Assembly (NCBI GenBank): GCA_963811265.1
Contig: CAWEQS010000026.1
Coordinates: 248,001-312,000, forward strand
Origin: JAOUJD01 sp963811265
GTDB lineage: Bacteria > Pseudomonadota > Gammaproteobacteria > Burkholderiales > Burkholderiaceae_F
DNA: 64,000 bases
Direction: 5' to 3'
Part shown: piece after piece, positions 1 through 9,153 of the stretch
Position numbering within the stretch: position 1 is the first letter of the stretch
Layout of the letters: the number at the start of each line of letters is the position of its first letter
Notes under the pieces: model-generated
Seen by the model: only the letters and a program-made list of their open reading frames with translations
Told to the model about the DNA's origin: nothing
Database searches by the model: none
Position numbers and translations under genes: made by a program

Positions 1-1007
1 CGCCCAGGTCCTTGCCATGCCCCTGCAGGAACGCGTCGGCGGCCTCGCGGCCGGCGTCGCGCAGCATCACGAAGAAGTCCCACTCGGCAAGCATCTTCGA
101 CGAGTAGCCGAGCGAGAGCATCACGTCGCTGGAGATCCGGTGCAGGCGCATCTTCGCGAGCGCGGCGCCATCTCCGGTGCCCGGATCGACCACTCGCCGC
201 AGCAGCGCGGCGGCGCGCAGTTCCTTGATCAGCGTCGAGTTGAAGGCGATCTCGTTGAGCCGGTTGTGGATCTCGCGCGCGGTCCGCGGCGTTCCGGGCC
301 GCTCGATCGGATTGATCTGGACCAGGATCGTGTCGCTCGAAACGCACTCGCGGATCAGGGGCGCGATCGAAGGGTTGCCGGAATAGCCGCCGTCCCAGTA
401 CGCCTCGCCGTCGATCTCCACCGCCTGGAACATCGTCGGCAGGCACGCCGACGCCAGCAGGGCATCGGGGGACACGTCGGCGTTGCGGAACAGGCGGCCG
501 CGCCCGGTGCGGACGTTGGTGGCCGTGACGAACAGCTTGATCGGGGCCTGCCTCAGCCGCTCGAAGTCGATGCAGTTCTCCAGGATCTGCTCGAGCGGGT
601 TGGCGCTGTGGGGGGCGATGTCGTACGGCGAAATCACGCGCGCCGCGATGTCGAGCCGCCGTGAACATCGGCGAGTAGTCGAGCGTCCAGTTGCCGGTCA
701 TGACTTCCATCGGGCCGCGCCGGAACGGGCTGAGGACGGCGGCGTCGGAAACCGCCTTCCAGAAGCGCTCCAGCGCCTGCCGCGCGCCGTCGGCGCCGCC
801 GGCCGCGTAACCGTCGACCATCACGGCGGCGTTCATCGCCCCCGCGGACGTTCCGGAGATGCCGTCGTAAGTCAGCCAGGGCTCTTCCAGCAGGCGGTCG
901 AGGACTCCCCAGGTAAAGGCTCCATGGGCGCCGCCGCCCTGGAGTCCGAGGTCCGCCAGGACCGGCTTGCGTTTGGCGCTCTTTGCCTTGGTGCTATTCG
1001 TCGACAT
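1..1007 (-). CDS. Patatin-like phospholipase, partial at left edge, with apparent frameshift
   Basis: Patatin-family serine acyl hydrolase, expected to release fatty acids from lipids. The start ATG (MSTNSTKAKS) leads into the oxyanion-hole run LQGGGAHGA (residues 22-30) and the nucleophile elbow GTSAG (52-56, Ser54). The Asp of the Ser-Asp dyad is in the DGGYSGNP motif encoded near base 390, but in a different reading frame. After SPMF (base 663) the frame must shift by one base, around 652-662, to continue as RLDIAARVISPYD and then the rest of the patatin domain. A one-base gain in the sequence explains this. The 3' end lies outside the window, so length cannot be judged. There is no signal peptide. 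Family assignment is firm; whether the break is real is doubtful given six similar breaks in the window. Confidence 0.8.
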   Translation of the reverse strand, partial: MSTNSTKAKSAKRKPVLADLGLQGGGAHGAFTWGVLDRLLEEPWLTYDGISGTSAGAMNAAVMVDGYAAGGADGARQALERFWKAVSDAAVLSPFRRGPMEVMTGNWTLDYSPMFTAARHRGARDFAVRHRPPQRQPARADPGELHRLRAAEAGPDQAVRHGHQRPHRARPPVPQRRRVPRCPAGVGVPADDVPGGGDRRRGVLGRRLFRQPFDRAPDPRVRFERHDPGPDQSDRAARNAADRARDPQPAQRDRLQLDADQGTARRRAAAASGRSGHRRWRRAREDAPAPDLQRRDALARLLVEDACRVGLLRDAARRRPRGRRRVPAGAWQGPG

Positions 1008-1165
1008 GGTTCGCTCGCCTCGGCTGGAGGCGCTTCGGTCCGGTGGGGGCTGATGGGATTGGCTGTGATCGAGGCACGACCTGCGATCTCACAGCCAGGC
1101 GACTGCTCGTGCGCTGCCCCGCTGTCGCGCCCGATCCGGGGGCGCGACAAGGCGGGGAAGCCGGC

Positions 1166-1747
1166 TCAGATGTTGAGCGGCGTTATGCGATTGCCGTTGA
1201 GGCTCAGGTTGCCCATCAGGCCCGCGTTGGTCATCACGAAACCGATGACCTGCTGCTGCCCGGTCGTTGTCGAGACGCGCGCATTGGCGCCGACGTTGAT
1301 CATCGACACCGCGGCATCGGCGCCGACCGTCCAGCCGTTGCTCGCTTCGAAGCGCCGCAGTGCCTCGTCGGTCATGAAGAGGATGAACACCGCCGTGGAC
1401 TGCGCCCCGGCCAGCAGTCCCGCCGACGCTTCCGTCATCCGGTGATAGCTGGCTGACTTGCCGCCCTTGCGCAGCACGCCGTGCCCGCTGCCGCCGCCGA
1501 AGATGAAGCCAGCCTGCACGAAGACCGGGAACACGAGCATGCCGCGCGCGGAGGCCACGAGCTCGTTGGTGCCCGGCTGCTGCGCATAGAGCCGCGACAG
1601 CGAGCTGTCAGCGGCCGAGTCGATCGCCTGCCGTTGTGCCGCCGGATCGCCGCCCGTGCCGGACGTCGTCGTGCAGCCAGCCGCTGCGACCGTCAGGACC
1701 GCAAGGCCCGCGCCGGCGATCAGAACATCGCGTCTTTGTTTGTCCAT
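1166..1747 (-). CDS. SYLF/YSC84-domain lipoprotein
   Basis: A 193-residue exported lipoprotein. The N-terminus MDKQRRDVLIAGAGLAVLTV is followed by a lipobox AAAGC with the lipidated Cys at 25. The rest matches the SYLF (YSC84, lipid-binding) domain: an early SRLYAQQPG segment, the GMLVFPVFVQAGFIFGGG core (about 68-85) and the YHRMTEASAGLLAG segment. Bacterial members are small envelope proteins of unknown exact role, presumed to bind lipid. The start was chosen at the ATG that gives a signal peptide and follows a GAGAGAG ribosome-binding stretch; a longer in-frame reading upstream has no signal peptide and no support. Confidence 0.85.
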   Translation of the reverse strand: MDKQRRDVLIAGAGLAVLTVAAAGCTTTSGTGGDPAAQRQAIDSAADSSLSRLYAQQPGTNELVASARGMLVFPVFVQAGFIFGGGSGHGVLRKGGKSASYHRMTEASAGLLAGAQSTAVFILFMTDEALRRFEASNGWTVGADAAVSMINVGANARVSTTTGQQQVIGFVMTNAGLMGNLSLNGNRITPLNI

Positions 1748-1878
1748 GAAATCTCTCTCTGTTTCGTTGTGGCTCGACGCAGCGTCCGTCAATGCTGCCA
1801 GTCGGGCCGTGGTTGACGCCCGCCGCGATCGACTGCGCGCCGGCAAGGCGCGCAGCTCGGTGGCGGCAAAGGCGCTGA

Positions 1879-2481
1879 TTACTCGCCGCAGAGCAGCCGC
1901 ATGCGCCGCTCGGCCCGGTCGAATTCCTCGTCGGTGTTGGCAGCCAGGAGCTGTGCCTTCGCCTGCTCGCATGCCGACGCCTGCTGCACGTCGGCCGCCG
2001 CGGGCGCCGGCGCCGGCGCGGCCTTGGCGGGCGCCGCCTTGGCCGGCGCGGCTTGCGCGCGCGGCGCGCAACGGCTCTCGGGCACGAGGCGGATGTTCGC
2101 GAACTGGCCCTGCTCGACCGCGACGCAATCGCCGACGCGCTTGCCGGCCTGGTCGGAGACCACGCGCACGGTCGTCATGCCGTCGACCAGCACGGTGTAC
2201 TCGAACGCCTGCGAGCGCCCCGCCAGCGTCCCCACGCCGCGGCCGGCCGCCGCGCCGGTGATGCCTCGCAGCGCGCGGTTGCTGCCGGACTGTCCGCTGC
2301 CCGACACAAGCCCAACCGTCCCGCCGACCACCGTGCCGACGTTCTGCGACGTCGAATTGTTCACGGTCGTCGTCTGCACATTCGTGACGCGCCCGTACTG
2401 GACGCGAACCTGCGCCGTCGCCTCCGACGTGGCCAGCACAGCCGTCACCGCAAGGGACATCAGAAAAATCAAGCGACCCAT
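1879..2481 (-). CDS. Glycine-zipper 2TM-type exported protein with Ala/Pro/Lys linker
   Basis: A 200-residue envelope protein. A signal peptide (about residues 1-23, ending ATAQ) precedes a central glycine-rich stretch (about 48-88) with repeated small residues, typical of the glycine-zipper 2TM family related to SlyB/Rick17kDa antigen. A conserved beta-rich part with VGDCVAVEQGQFANIRLVP follows. The C-terminal third is a low-complexity AKAAPAKAAPAPAP run and a charged tail ending in RMRLLCGE. The mature N-terminus has no lipobox Cys, so it is likely not a lipoprotein. The start ATG lies after GGGAGGTGTGAG, a strong Shine-Dalgarno. Its role is unknown beyond envelope stability. Confidence 0.75.
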   Translation of the reverse strand: MGRLIFLMSLAVTAVLATSEATAQVRVQYGRVTNVQTTTVNNSTSQNVGTVVGGTVGLVSGSGQSGSNRALRGITGAAAGRGVGTLAGRSQAFEYTVLVDGMTTVRVVSDQAGKRVGDCVAVEQGQFANIRLVPESRCAPRAQAAPAKAAPAKAAPAPAPAAADVQQASACEQAKAQLLAANTDEEFDRAERRMRLLCGE

Positions 2482-2591
2482 CTCACACCTCCCGTTGGAA
2501 TCGATTACGAATGCGCTCTGCTTCAACCGGGCGCGCAACCGGCCGGCCCGCGCGGCCGGCTCTGGCTGCGCCCTTCACACGCCGCGCCTGG

Positions 2592-3251
2592 CTAGATCAC
2601 GCCGTCCTGCTTCAGCGTGTCCACGATCAGCCGGACGAACTGGTCCATCAGCTGGGGCACCGAGTCCCATCCGATCGCGGTCGTCGTCGCGGCCGACCAG
2701 ACCACCTCGGACCTCGCGGTGTCGAACACTCGCGTGTCGCCGTGGACATTCTGTGTCGTCCGGACGTCGGGCGGAGTCGAACGCACCCACGCCGTGTTGT
2801 GGTACGACGCGAACCCACCCCAGCCGGGGCTCATCGTCGACGGCCAGCCGCGGCCTGGCCCCCAGCCGGGACCGCTCACCATGCCCGGCGTGACCCGCAC
2901 GTCGGTCGTCGTGCCGGTGATGCTGCTGGTCAGCACGTGCGAAGCGCCGGCGGCCGCCACCGCCTTGCGCAGCTGGTCCTCGCTGAACTGTCCTCCGTCC
3001 GGGAGGAATTTGTAGGACGCCACGGCCTTCACGCCCGCCGCGGCCAGCGCGTCGACCATGCGGTCTTCGAGCATGCGGCGCTGCGTCGTGTCGCGCAGCG
3101 CCCCGAGGACCAGGACACTGCGCAGTTCGCGCTTGCCAGAGAGCGAGGGATTGATCCACTGCGCGTCGATGGTCGTCGCGCGCGTCGCGCAGCCAGCCAG
3201 CACGACAACGGCGGTCGCAGCGACGATGAAGCGGAAGAAGTTGGCCAGCAT
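2592..3251 (-). CDS. DUF4136-like lipoprotein
   Basis: A 219-residue lipoprotein with signal peptide and lipobox VLAGC (Cys21). The mature part begins with a DAQWINPSLSGKRELRSVLVLG segment (about 29-50), followed by a helix that includes RRMLEDRMVDALAAAGVKA and a C-terminal TARSEVVWSAATTTAIGWDS stretch. This layout is seen in DUF4136-type or similar predicted outer-membrane lipoproteins that resemble GNA1162/LPP20-like assembly factors. A Gly/Pro/Trp-rich loop (about 122-145) is less conserved looking. It is the third small envelope gene in a row on this strand. Family placement is moderate; function unknown. Confidence 0.65.
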   Translation of the reverse strand: MLANFFRFIVAATAVVVLAGCATRATTIDAQWINPSLSGKRELRSVLVLGALRDTTQRRMLEDRMVDALAAAGVKAVASYKFLPDGGQFSEDQLRKAVAAAGASHVLTSSITGTTTDVRVTPGMVSGPGWGPGRGWPSTMSPGWGGFASYHNTAWVRSTPPDVRTTQNVHGDTRVFDTARSEVVWSAATTTAIGWDSVPQLMDQFVRLIVDTLKQDGVI

Positions 3252-3410
3252 GTGGACTCCGTTGTCGACGTTTCTCGCGATCGGCTCGGCAAATGATATC
3301 CGTGTAACTGCGTACCCGAGCCAACCGGGCGGAGTCTAGAGGATTGCCCCATAAGCGGCAGGCATGGCTGCCATACGGCAGCGGCCGGCGCGCCCGTTAA
3401 GATTGAATCC

Positions 3411-4112
3411 ATGCAGACGAACGCCGATCCATCCGAACTTCGCAAGTTCGCCGACCTCGCCGCGCGCTGGTGGGATACGCAGGGGCCGATGCGTCCGCTG
3501 CACGACATCAATCCGGTCCGGCTGGAGTGGATCGACCGGCTCGCACCGCTGGCCGGCCGGCGCGCTCTCGACGTCGGCTGCGGCGGCGGGATCCTGGCGG
3601 AGGCGATGGCGCAGCGCGGCGCGTCGGTGACCGGGATCGACCTTGCAGGCAAGCCGCTGCGTGTCGCGCAGCTGCACGCCCTGGAGAGCGGCGCGCAGGT
3701 CGAGTACCGCGAAGCGTCGGCGGAAGCCCTGGCGGCCGAGCAGCCGGCGGCCTTCGACATCGTCACCTGCATGGAGATGCTCGAGCACGTGCCCTCGCCC
3801 GCCTCGGTCGTGGCTGCGTGCGCGGCACTCGTGAAGCCCGGCGGCGCCGTGTTCTTCTCGACGATCAACCGCAACCCGAAGTCCTTCGCGCTGGCGATCG
3901 TCGGCGCCGAGTACGTGCTCAACCTTCTTCCGCGCGGCACGCACGAGTACGCGAAGTTCATCCGGCCGAGCGAGCTGATCGCGCACGCGCGCGCCGCTGG
4001 TCTCGAGCTGCAGGACATGACCGGCATGCAGTACAACCCGTTCAGCAAGGCCGCCACGCTGGGCCCGGACACGGACGTCAACTACCTGGTCGCGTGCCGG
4101 CGGCCGGCATGA
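3411..4112 (+). CDS. ubiG: Ubiquinone biosynthesis O-methyltransferase UbiG
   Basis: SAM-dependent methyltransferase making both O-methylation steps of ubiquinone synthesis (2-polyprenyl-6-hydroxyphenol and 3-demethylubiquinol). It is 233 residues, the usual length. The N-terminus has the family's FADLAARWWD (13-22) and PLHDINPVRLEWI; the SAM-binding glycine motif LDVGCGGG is at 53-60 and CMEMLEHVP near 122-130. GMQYNPFSKAATLGPDTDVNYL near the C-terminus is characteristic of UbiG. Its stop codon overlaps the start of gph by ATGA, so the two are translationally coupled, an arrangement common in beta- and gammaproteobacteria. Confidence 0.97.
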   Translation: MQTNADPSELRKFADLAARWWDTQGPMRPLHDINPVRLEWIDRLAPLAGRRALDVGCGGGILAEAMAQRGASVTGIDLAGKPLRVAQLHALESGAQVEYREASAEALAAEQPAAFDIVTCMEMLEHVPSPASVVAACAALVKPGGAVFFSTINRNPKSFALAIVGAEYVLNLLPRGTHEYAKFIRPSELIAHARAAGLELQDMTGMQYNPFSKAATLGPDTDVNYLVACRRPA

Positions 4113-4769
4113 GGCGGGTCGAACTCGTCCTGTTCGATCTCGACGGCACGCTTGTCGATACCGCGCCCGATCTCGGCGGAGCGGTCAACCGGATGCTGGT
4201 CGCCCGGGGGCGGGAGCAGCTCCCGATCGCGCAGCTGCGACCCGTCGCGTCGCATGGAGCGCGCGGCCTGCTGGGCCGCGCGTTCGGCGTCACGCCCGCG
4301 GACCCGGAGTTCGAAGGGCTGCGGCAGGAATTCTTCCGCGAGTACGAGAGCAGCGCTCTGCGTGGATTCGATGCTGTTCCCGACGATGGACGAGGCGCTG
4401 TCCGACCTCGAAGCGGCCGGCATCCGTTGGGGCATCGTGACCAACAAGATGGCCCGCTTCACGGTCCCGCTCGTGCGGGCGTTGGGCCTGCACGAGCGGG
4501 CCGTATGCATCGTGAGCGGCGACACGGCGCCGAAGCCCAAGCCCGACCCGGCGCCGCTGCTGCACGCGCTCGCCGCGGCCCGCGCCGAAGCGGGAGCGGC
4601 GCTGTACGTCGGGGACGACCTGCGGGACATCCAGGCCGGACGCGCCGCAGGCATGCGGACTGTGGCCGCCAGCTACGGGTATCTCGGCGACGGCCCCCAT
4701 TACGAACAGTGGGGCGCGGACCACATCATCGACTCGCCCGCCGAACTGCTGTCGCTCGTGCAGCCCTGA
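4109..4769 (+). CDS. gph: Phosphoglycolate phosphatase, HAD family, with apparent frameshift
   Basis: HAD-superfamily phosphatase that removes 2-phosphoglycolate formed by DNA repair or oxygenase activity. HAD motif I is LFDLDGTLVDTAPDL (8-22) with the nucleophile Asp10. Motif II (IVTNK) and motif III/IV (KPKPDPAPLL, YVGDDLRDIQAGRAAG) are present but in a second frame. The reading frame breaks near 4353-4358, where EYES must continue as ALCVDSMLFPTMDEAL; removing one base from the run gagcagcg restores a 219-residue protein of normal length. Because both halves are intact and conserved I read this as one gene. It is coupled to ubiG by a 4-bp overlap. Confidence 0.88.
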
Positions 4770-4823
4770 CCCTCCGGGCGCGATAATCCCCGGACTGCGA
4801 CGGGAACCTCTCAAGGAAATCGG

Positions 4824-7800
4824 ATGTCATGGCTCGACACGCGATGGCAACGCGTCGGCGTCGTCATCGCCTCTTTCGTTGTCGTCTTCGGCATCGTCGG
4901 CGCGTTCGCGATTCCCGCGGCCGCGCGCTGGGGCCTGGAAACAGTTGCGTCGCGCGAGCTGGGCCGCACGGTTCGCGTCGATGACGTCAGCGCGAATCCG
5001 TACACGCTGCGCGTCACGCTCAAGGGCGTGACGGTCGAGGGGCAGCCAGGCGAGAGCGCCCCGCTCCTCACGCTGCGCGAGGCGTCGATCAACGCGTCGA
5101 TCACGAGCCTGCTTCGGCTCGCCCCGGTGCTGGAGGCGGTGGCCGTCGACGGCCTGACCGTCAACGTCGTCCGGCTCGACCCACAACGCTTCAACTTCAG
5201 CGACATCGTCGACCGCCTGCAGGCGAAGCCGAAGTCGGACGAACCGGCGCGCTTCTCCCTGAACAACATCGAGGTCAGGGACAGCACGGTCAACTTCGAC
5301 GATCGCGTCACGGGCGGCCGCCATGCGGCGAGCGAGATCCGCGTCGGCATTCCCTTCCTGTCCAATCTTCCCGTCGACATCGAGACCACCGTCCAGCCGG
5401 CGCTGGCCGGACGCATCGACGGCGCGCCGTTCGACCTGAAGGGCGAGACGCGGCCCTTCCATGAAAGCCGGGAGTCGTCGATCGTGGTCAAGCTCGACGG
5501 CCTCGACATCCCCCGGTACCTCGCGTTCTCGCCCGTCAAGCTCGACTTCGAGGTGCCGGCCGGAAAGCTGAACACCGACCTGCGCGTCGCATTCCGGCAG
5601 GCCGTCGGCCCCACCAAGGACCGGCCGGGACAAGCGGCGCAGACGCTGGTGTCCGGGAAACTCGAAGTCACCGGGTTCGCCCTCTCTGCGCCCGCGGGCG
5701 CATCGGCGGCGCCACTGGTGGGATGGAAGTCGGTCGGCGTGTCGATCGAGGAGTTCGAGCCGCTGCAGCGCAGGTTGGTGCTGGCGGACGTCGTCGTCGA
5801 CGAGTCTTCGGTCACCGTCGTGCGTGATCGCCAGGGTTCCTTGAACTGGCTCCGCTTCGCGCAGCACCCCGTTCTCGCCAGCGGCGCAGCGCCGCCGACA
5901 GCCGACCCCAAGCCCGCCGCCGCGCCACCCGCGCCGTTCGCGGTCACGCTGAAGCACGCCGCGGTGCGCAACGCCCGTGTCCGCTACATCGACGAGTTCG
6001 TCGGTCGCTTCCAGCAGGACGTGATCAACCTGCAGGCCGAGGCCAGCGGATTGACAACCACGCGCCCCGACCTGGGCAAGGTGAAGTTGTCGGCGGACAT
6101 CAGGGACAACGGCTCGGTGTCGCTCGAAGGCGACCTCGGCCTTGCACCCCTGGCCGGCCGCCTCAAGTACGCCGGGCGTGACGTGCGCCTCGTCGCGGCG
6201 GCGCGCTACCTCGCCAACGTGCTGAACGGAGCGCTGGACGGCACCAGCGATGTCGACGGGGTCCTCGAGATCGCGCAAACCGACGCCGGGCTGCAGCTCG
6301 CCTTGCGCGACATCGAACTCGCGGGCAGGAACATCAAGCTGCGCGGCCCGGCAGGCAGCGGCGCCGCGCTCGACATCGCTGCCGTGAAGCTCAGCGGCGG
6401 CGCAATCGATCTGACCGGCCGCAGCATCACGATCGACAAGCTCGCCGTCGACGCGCCGCGCGTCGTCGTGCGCCGCCTGCGCGACGGCTCGATCAACTGG
6501 CAGCAAGTCGTGAGGCCCGGGGCAGCGTCCGGCGTGCCGTCGACTTCCGAGCCGACGGCGCCCTCGCCTGCGCCGTGGGCGCTTCGACTCAAGGAACTGG
6601 AGGTCGAGCGCGGGGATGTGATCGTCGAGGACACCGCGATCGAGCCGGCCGTCAAGCTGCGTGCCTCGTCGCTTGCGGCGACGGTCAAGAACATCGTGGG
6701 CGACGGTTCCGAGCGCGCCGAATTCTCGATGCGCACCCGCTTCGGCAGTGGCGGCACGTTGAGCGCCAACGGAGCCGCGCGCTGGGACGCGCTGGCGGCG
6801 ACGGTGCGCGTCGACGCGCGCAATCTCGACATTGCGGCGCTGCGTCCGTATGTCGCCAGCCGCCTGAACGCCACGCTGGCACGTGCCGAACTGTCCGGCC
6901 GCGGCACGGTGACGCTGGCGAAACCACCGCACGACGCGCCGCTCAACGCCGCCTACAAGGGCACGGTCCGTATCTCCAACCTGCACGCGCTCGACCACGA
7001 TGGCGAGAGCGACCTGCTGAAGTGGCAGGTGCTCGATGTCGAAGGCGTCGACGTCAAGGCCGGCGAAGGCCCGCCCATCTTGTCGCTCGGCAAGGTGACC
7101 TTGAGCGACTTCTACGCGCGAGTCATCCTCAGCGACCAGGGCCGTCTCAACCTTGTGGACCTGGTGAAGCGCGAGGACACGCCCGCGACCGATGCGCCCA
7201 GTGCTGGCGCGCAGGAAGAGTCCGACGCCAGGATCAAGACCACGGCGAAGCCCGCCGCGACACCGCAGCCTGACTCGCCCTCGACAAACGCGACGGCGGA
7301 CGCTGCACCACGCCCCACAATCCGCATCGGCGCCATCGAGTTCGTGCGCGGCAACGTGAACTTCACCGACAACTTCATCAAGCCGAACTACACGGCGAAC
7401 ATGACCGGGCTCGGCGGGACGGTGACGGCGCTGGCCTCGGACAGCGCGGAGCCGGCGACGATGAAACTCGCCGGCGAGATCGACGACGAAGCTCCGGTGG
7501 AGATCAGCGGGCGCCTCAACCCGCTGGCACCGACCTTGTTCCTCGACATCGAAGGGCACACCAAGGGCGTGGACCTGCCGCGGATGACGCCGTATTCCGC
7601 GAAGTACGCCGGATACCCGATCGTCAAGGGCAAGCTGTCGATGGACGTGAAGTACAAGGTCGAGGCGCAGAAGCTGCAGGCGTCCAACCACCTGTTCATC
7701 GACCAGCTGACGTTCGGCGACAAGGTCGAGAGCCCCACTGCGACCAAGCTTCCGGTGCTGCTCGCGGTGTCACTGCTGAAGAACACGCGCGGCGAGATCG

Positions 7801-8510
7801 ACATCAACCTGCCGATCTCCGGCTCGCTGGACGACCCGAAATTCTCGGTCGGCGGAATCATCGTGCAGGTGATCGTCAACCTGCTGGCGAAGGTCGTCAC
7901 CGCGCCGTTCGCGCTGCTGGCCGCCGCCTTCGGAGGCGGCGAGGAACTCGGCTACGTCGAGTTCGCGCCAGGTGCCGCGACGCTGGGCGCGGCCCAGCTT
8001 CAGCGCCTGGATACGCTGGCCAAGGCGCTGAACGACCGCCCCGGCCTGAAGCTGGACATCATCGGCCGCGTCGAACCGACCGCCGACGCCGACGGCGTGC
8101 GTCGTGCGAAGTTCGAGTCGAAGGTGCGCGCCGCGAAGGTGCGCCAGCTCACGCGCGGCGGCGGCGAGTCCGTCGATCCGGGCAAGGTCACGATCAGCGA
8201 CCAGGAGCGTCCGGCGCTGATCGCCACCGTGTACTCGGACGAGAAGATCCCGGACAAGCCGCGCAACGTCATCGGCATCGCGAAGTCCATCCCGGCGCCA
8301 GAGATGGAGCAACTGATCCTGAAGAACCTGGCCGCCACGCCCGACGACCTGCGCGCGCTCGCCACTGCGCGCGCCGGCGCCGTGCGCGACTACCTTGAGC
8401 ACACCGGCAAGGTGTCGCGCGACAGGCTCTTTCTGGTGGAGCCGAAGCTGACCGCCGAGGGCATCAAGGACAAGGGCGCGCCCACCCGGGTTGATTTCTC
8501 GCTGAAGTGA
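4824..8510 (+). CDS. DUF748 domain AsmA-like large envelope protein
   Basis: A 1,228-residue protein with one N-terminal membrane segment (about 11-33) and a very long periplasmic part, the layout of the AsmA/DUF748 group. Repeated segments of the type ..V.V..LRDGSINWQQ (near 555) and VRDRQGSLNWLRFA (near 340), plus GRLNLVDLV near 775, are the recurrent DUF748/AsmA motif. Pro/Ala/Lys linkers at about 355-375, 570-585 and 800-830 separate repeats. The C-terminal 200 residues (from YVEFAPGAATLGAAQLQRL) resemble an OmpA-like fold followed by a helical tail. AsmA-like proteins are thought to bridge the periplasm and move or regulate phospholipids; that role here is inference. It stands alone between gph and the tmRNA gene. 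Confidence 0.8.
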   Translation: MSWLDTRWQRVGVVIASFVVVFGIVGAFAIPAAARWGLETVASRELGRTVRVDDVSANPYTLRVTLKGVTVEGQPGESAPLLTLREASINASITSLLRLAPVLEAVAVDGLTVNVVRLDPQRFNFSDIVDRLQAKPKSDEPARFSLNNIEVRDSTVNFDDRVTGGRHAASEIRVGIPFLSNLPVDIETTVQPALAGRIDGAPFDLKGETRPFHESRESSIVVKLDGLDIPRYLAFSPVKLDFEVPAGKLNTDLRVAFRQAVGPTKDRPGQAAQTLVSGKLEVTGFALSAPAGASAAPLVGWKSVGVSIEEFEPLQRRLVLADVVVDESSVTVVRDRQGSLNWLRFAQHPVLASGAAPPTADPKPAAAPPAPFAVTLKHAAVRNARVRYIDEFVGRFQQDVINLQAEASGLTTTRPDLGKVKLSADIRDNGSVSLEGDLGLAPLAGRLKYAGRDVRLVAAARYLANVLNGALDGTSDVDGVLEIAQTDAGLQLALRDIELAGRNIKLRGPAGSGAALDIAAVKLSGGAIDLTGRSITIDKLAVDAPRVVVRRLRDGSINWQQVVRPGAASGVPSTSEPTAPSPAPWALRLKELEVERGDVIVEDTAIEPAVKLRASSLAATVKNIVGDGSERAEFSMRTRFGSGGTLSANGAARWDALAATVRVDARNLDIAALRPYVASRLNATLARAELSGRGTVTLAKPPHDAPLNAAYKGTVRISNLHALDHDGESDLLKWQVLDVEGVDVKAGEGPPILSLGKVTLSDFYARVILSDQGRLNLVDLVKREDTPATDAPSAGAQEESDARIKTTAKPAATPQPDSPSTNATADAAPRPTIRIGAIEFVRGNVNFTDNFIKPNYTANMTGLGGTVTALASDSAEPATMKLAGEIDDEAPVEISGRLNPLAPTLFLDIEGHTKGVDLPRMTPYSAKYAGYPIVKGKLSMDVKYKVEAQKLQASNHLFIDQLTFGDKVESPTATKLPVLLAVSLLKNTRGEIDINLPISGSLDDPKFSVGGIIVQVIVNLLAKVVTAPFALLAAAFGGGEELGYVEFAPGAATLGAAQLQRLDTLAKALNDRPGLKLDIIGRVEPTADADGVRRAKFESKVRAAKVRQLTRGGGESVDPGKVTISDQERPALIATVYSDEKIPDKPRNVIGIAKSIPAPEMEQLILKNLAATPDDLRALATARAGAVRDYLEHTGKVSRDRLFLVEPKLTAEGIKDKGAPTRVDFSLK

Positions 8511-8537
8511 CCCATGTGGGACAATGAACACGACTTT

Positions 8538-8901
8538 GGGGGCGACCTGGCTTCGACGCGGGTTGTGAAGGACCTCAGGGCATGCCGAGGACCAGTGACC
8601 TCGTAAATCCATCTGGAACGCACACAAACGCCAACGACGAGCGTTTTGCTCTAGCCGCTTAATACCGGCTGGACGCTGCACTAGCTGGCCCCTGGGCTAG
8701 GTCGGGCAACCGACAGCAGCGCCATTTACAGAGGCTGGATGCCGGTGGAGTCATGACGGCGGCATCGAGATCAAGTGACTGGCTGCGCGTCGGCCTGCCG
8801 ATCGGCTAAGCGCGCGGTGAGACTCAAATAGACCGGCTACGCATGTAGAACTGGGTTTGGATCATTCGCGGACGCGGGTTCGATTCCCGCCGCCTCCACC
8901 A
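8538..8901 (+). ncRNA. ssrA: tmRNA (SsrA)
   Basis: Transfer-messenger RNA that rescues stalled ribosomes. The 5' end GGGGGCGACCTGGCTTCGACG and the 3' end GGTTCGATTCCCGCCGCCTCCACCA form the tRNA-like half: GGGGGCG pairs with CGCCTCC, followed by ACCA. The tag reading frame is at 8630-8662, GCC AAC GAC GAG CGT TTT GCT CTA GCC GCT TAA, giving ANDERFALAA after the charged alanine, a betaproteobacterial type tag. The length of 364 bases is normal for a one-piece tmRNA. CCA is encoded. Confidence 0.97.
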
Positions 8902-9153
8902 ATCAACCTGCCCCGACTTCACTCGGTTGGGGACCTTTCACATCATGTCGCACCGGATCCGTGCGTTGCAGCGGGCTGCTGCGCACATCTGCTGACTTCG
9001 AGTTCCGGTCCAGGCGACGGCATTGGCCCGTAGCAGGCGGTCGCGCATGAGTGACCGAACCTATCGGTCCGATCGGCACAAGGAATTGGCCCGACGGTCC
9101 TGCCGAACCTACATTCGCGACTGCCCGCAACCGATCACGAAGAGGAGCAACCC
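8902..9153. other. ssrA-katG intergenic region
   Basis: Between the tmRNA 3' end and katG I see no open reading frame worth calling. A C4/G4 inverted repeat just after the tmRNA (ccccgac..gttgggg, about 8911-8932) may help termination but lacks a good T-run. The katG ribosome-binding site GAGGAG is at about 9140-9145. I could not identify a convincing OxyR site by eye. Confidence 0.4.

Noticed and set aside
4827..7691. Long antisense frame of about 950 codons across the DUF748 gene
   Set aside because: High-GC codon bias makes antisense frames open. It has no ribosome-binding site, is Arg/His-rich and matches the expected shadow of the real gene.
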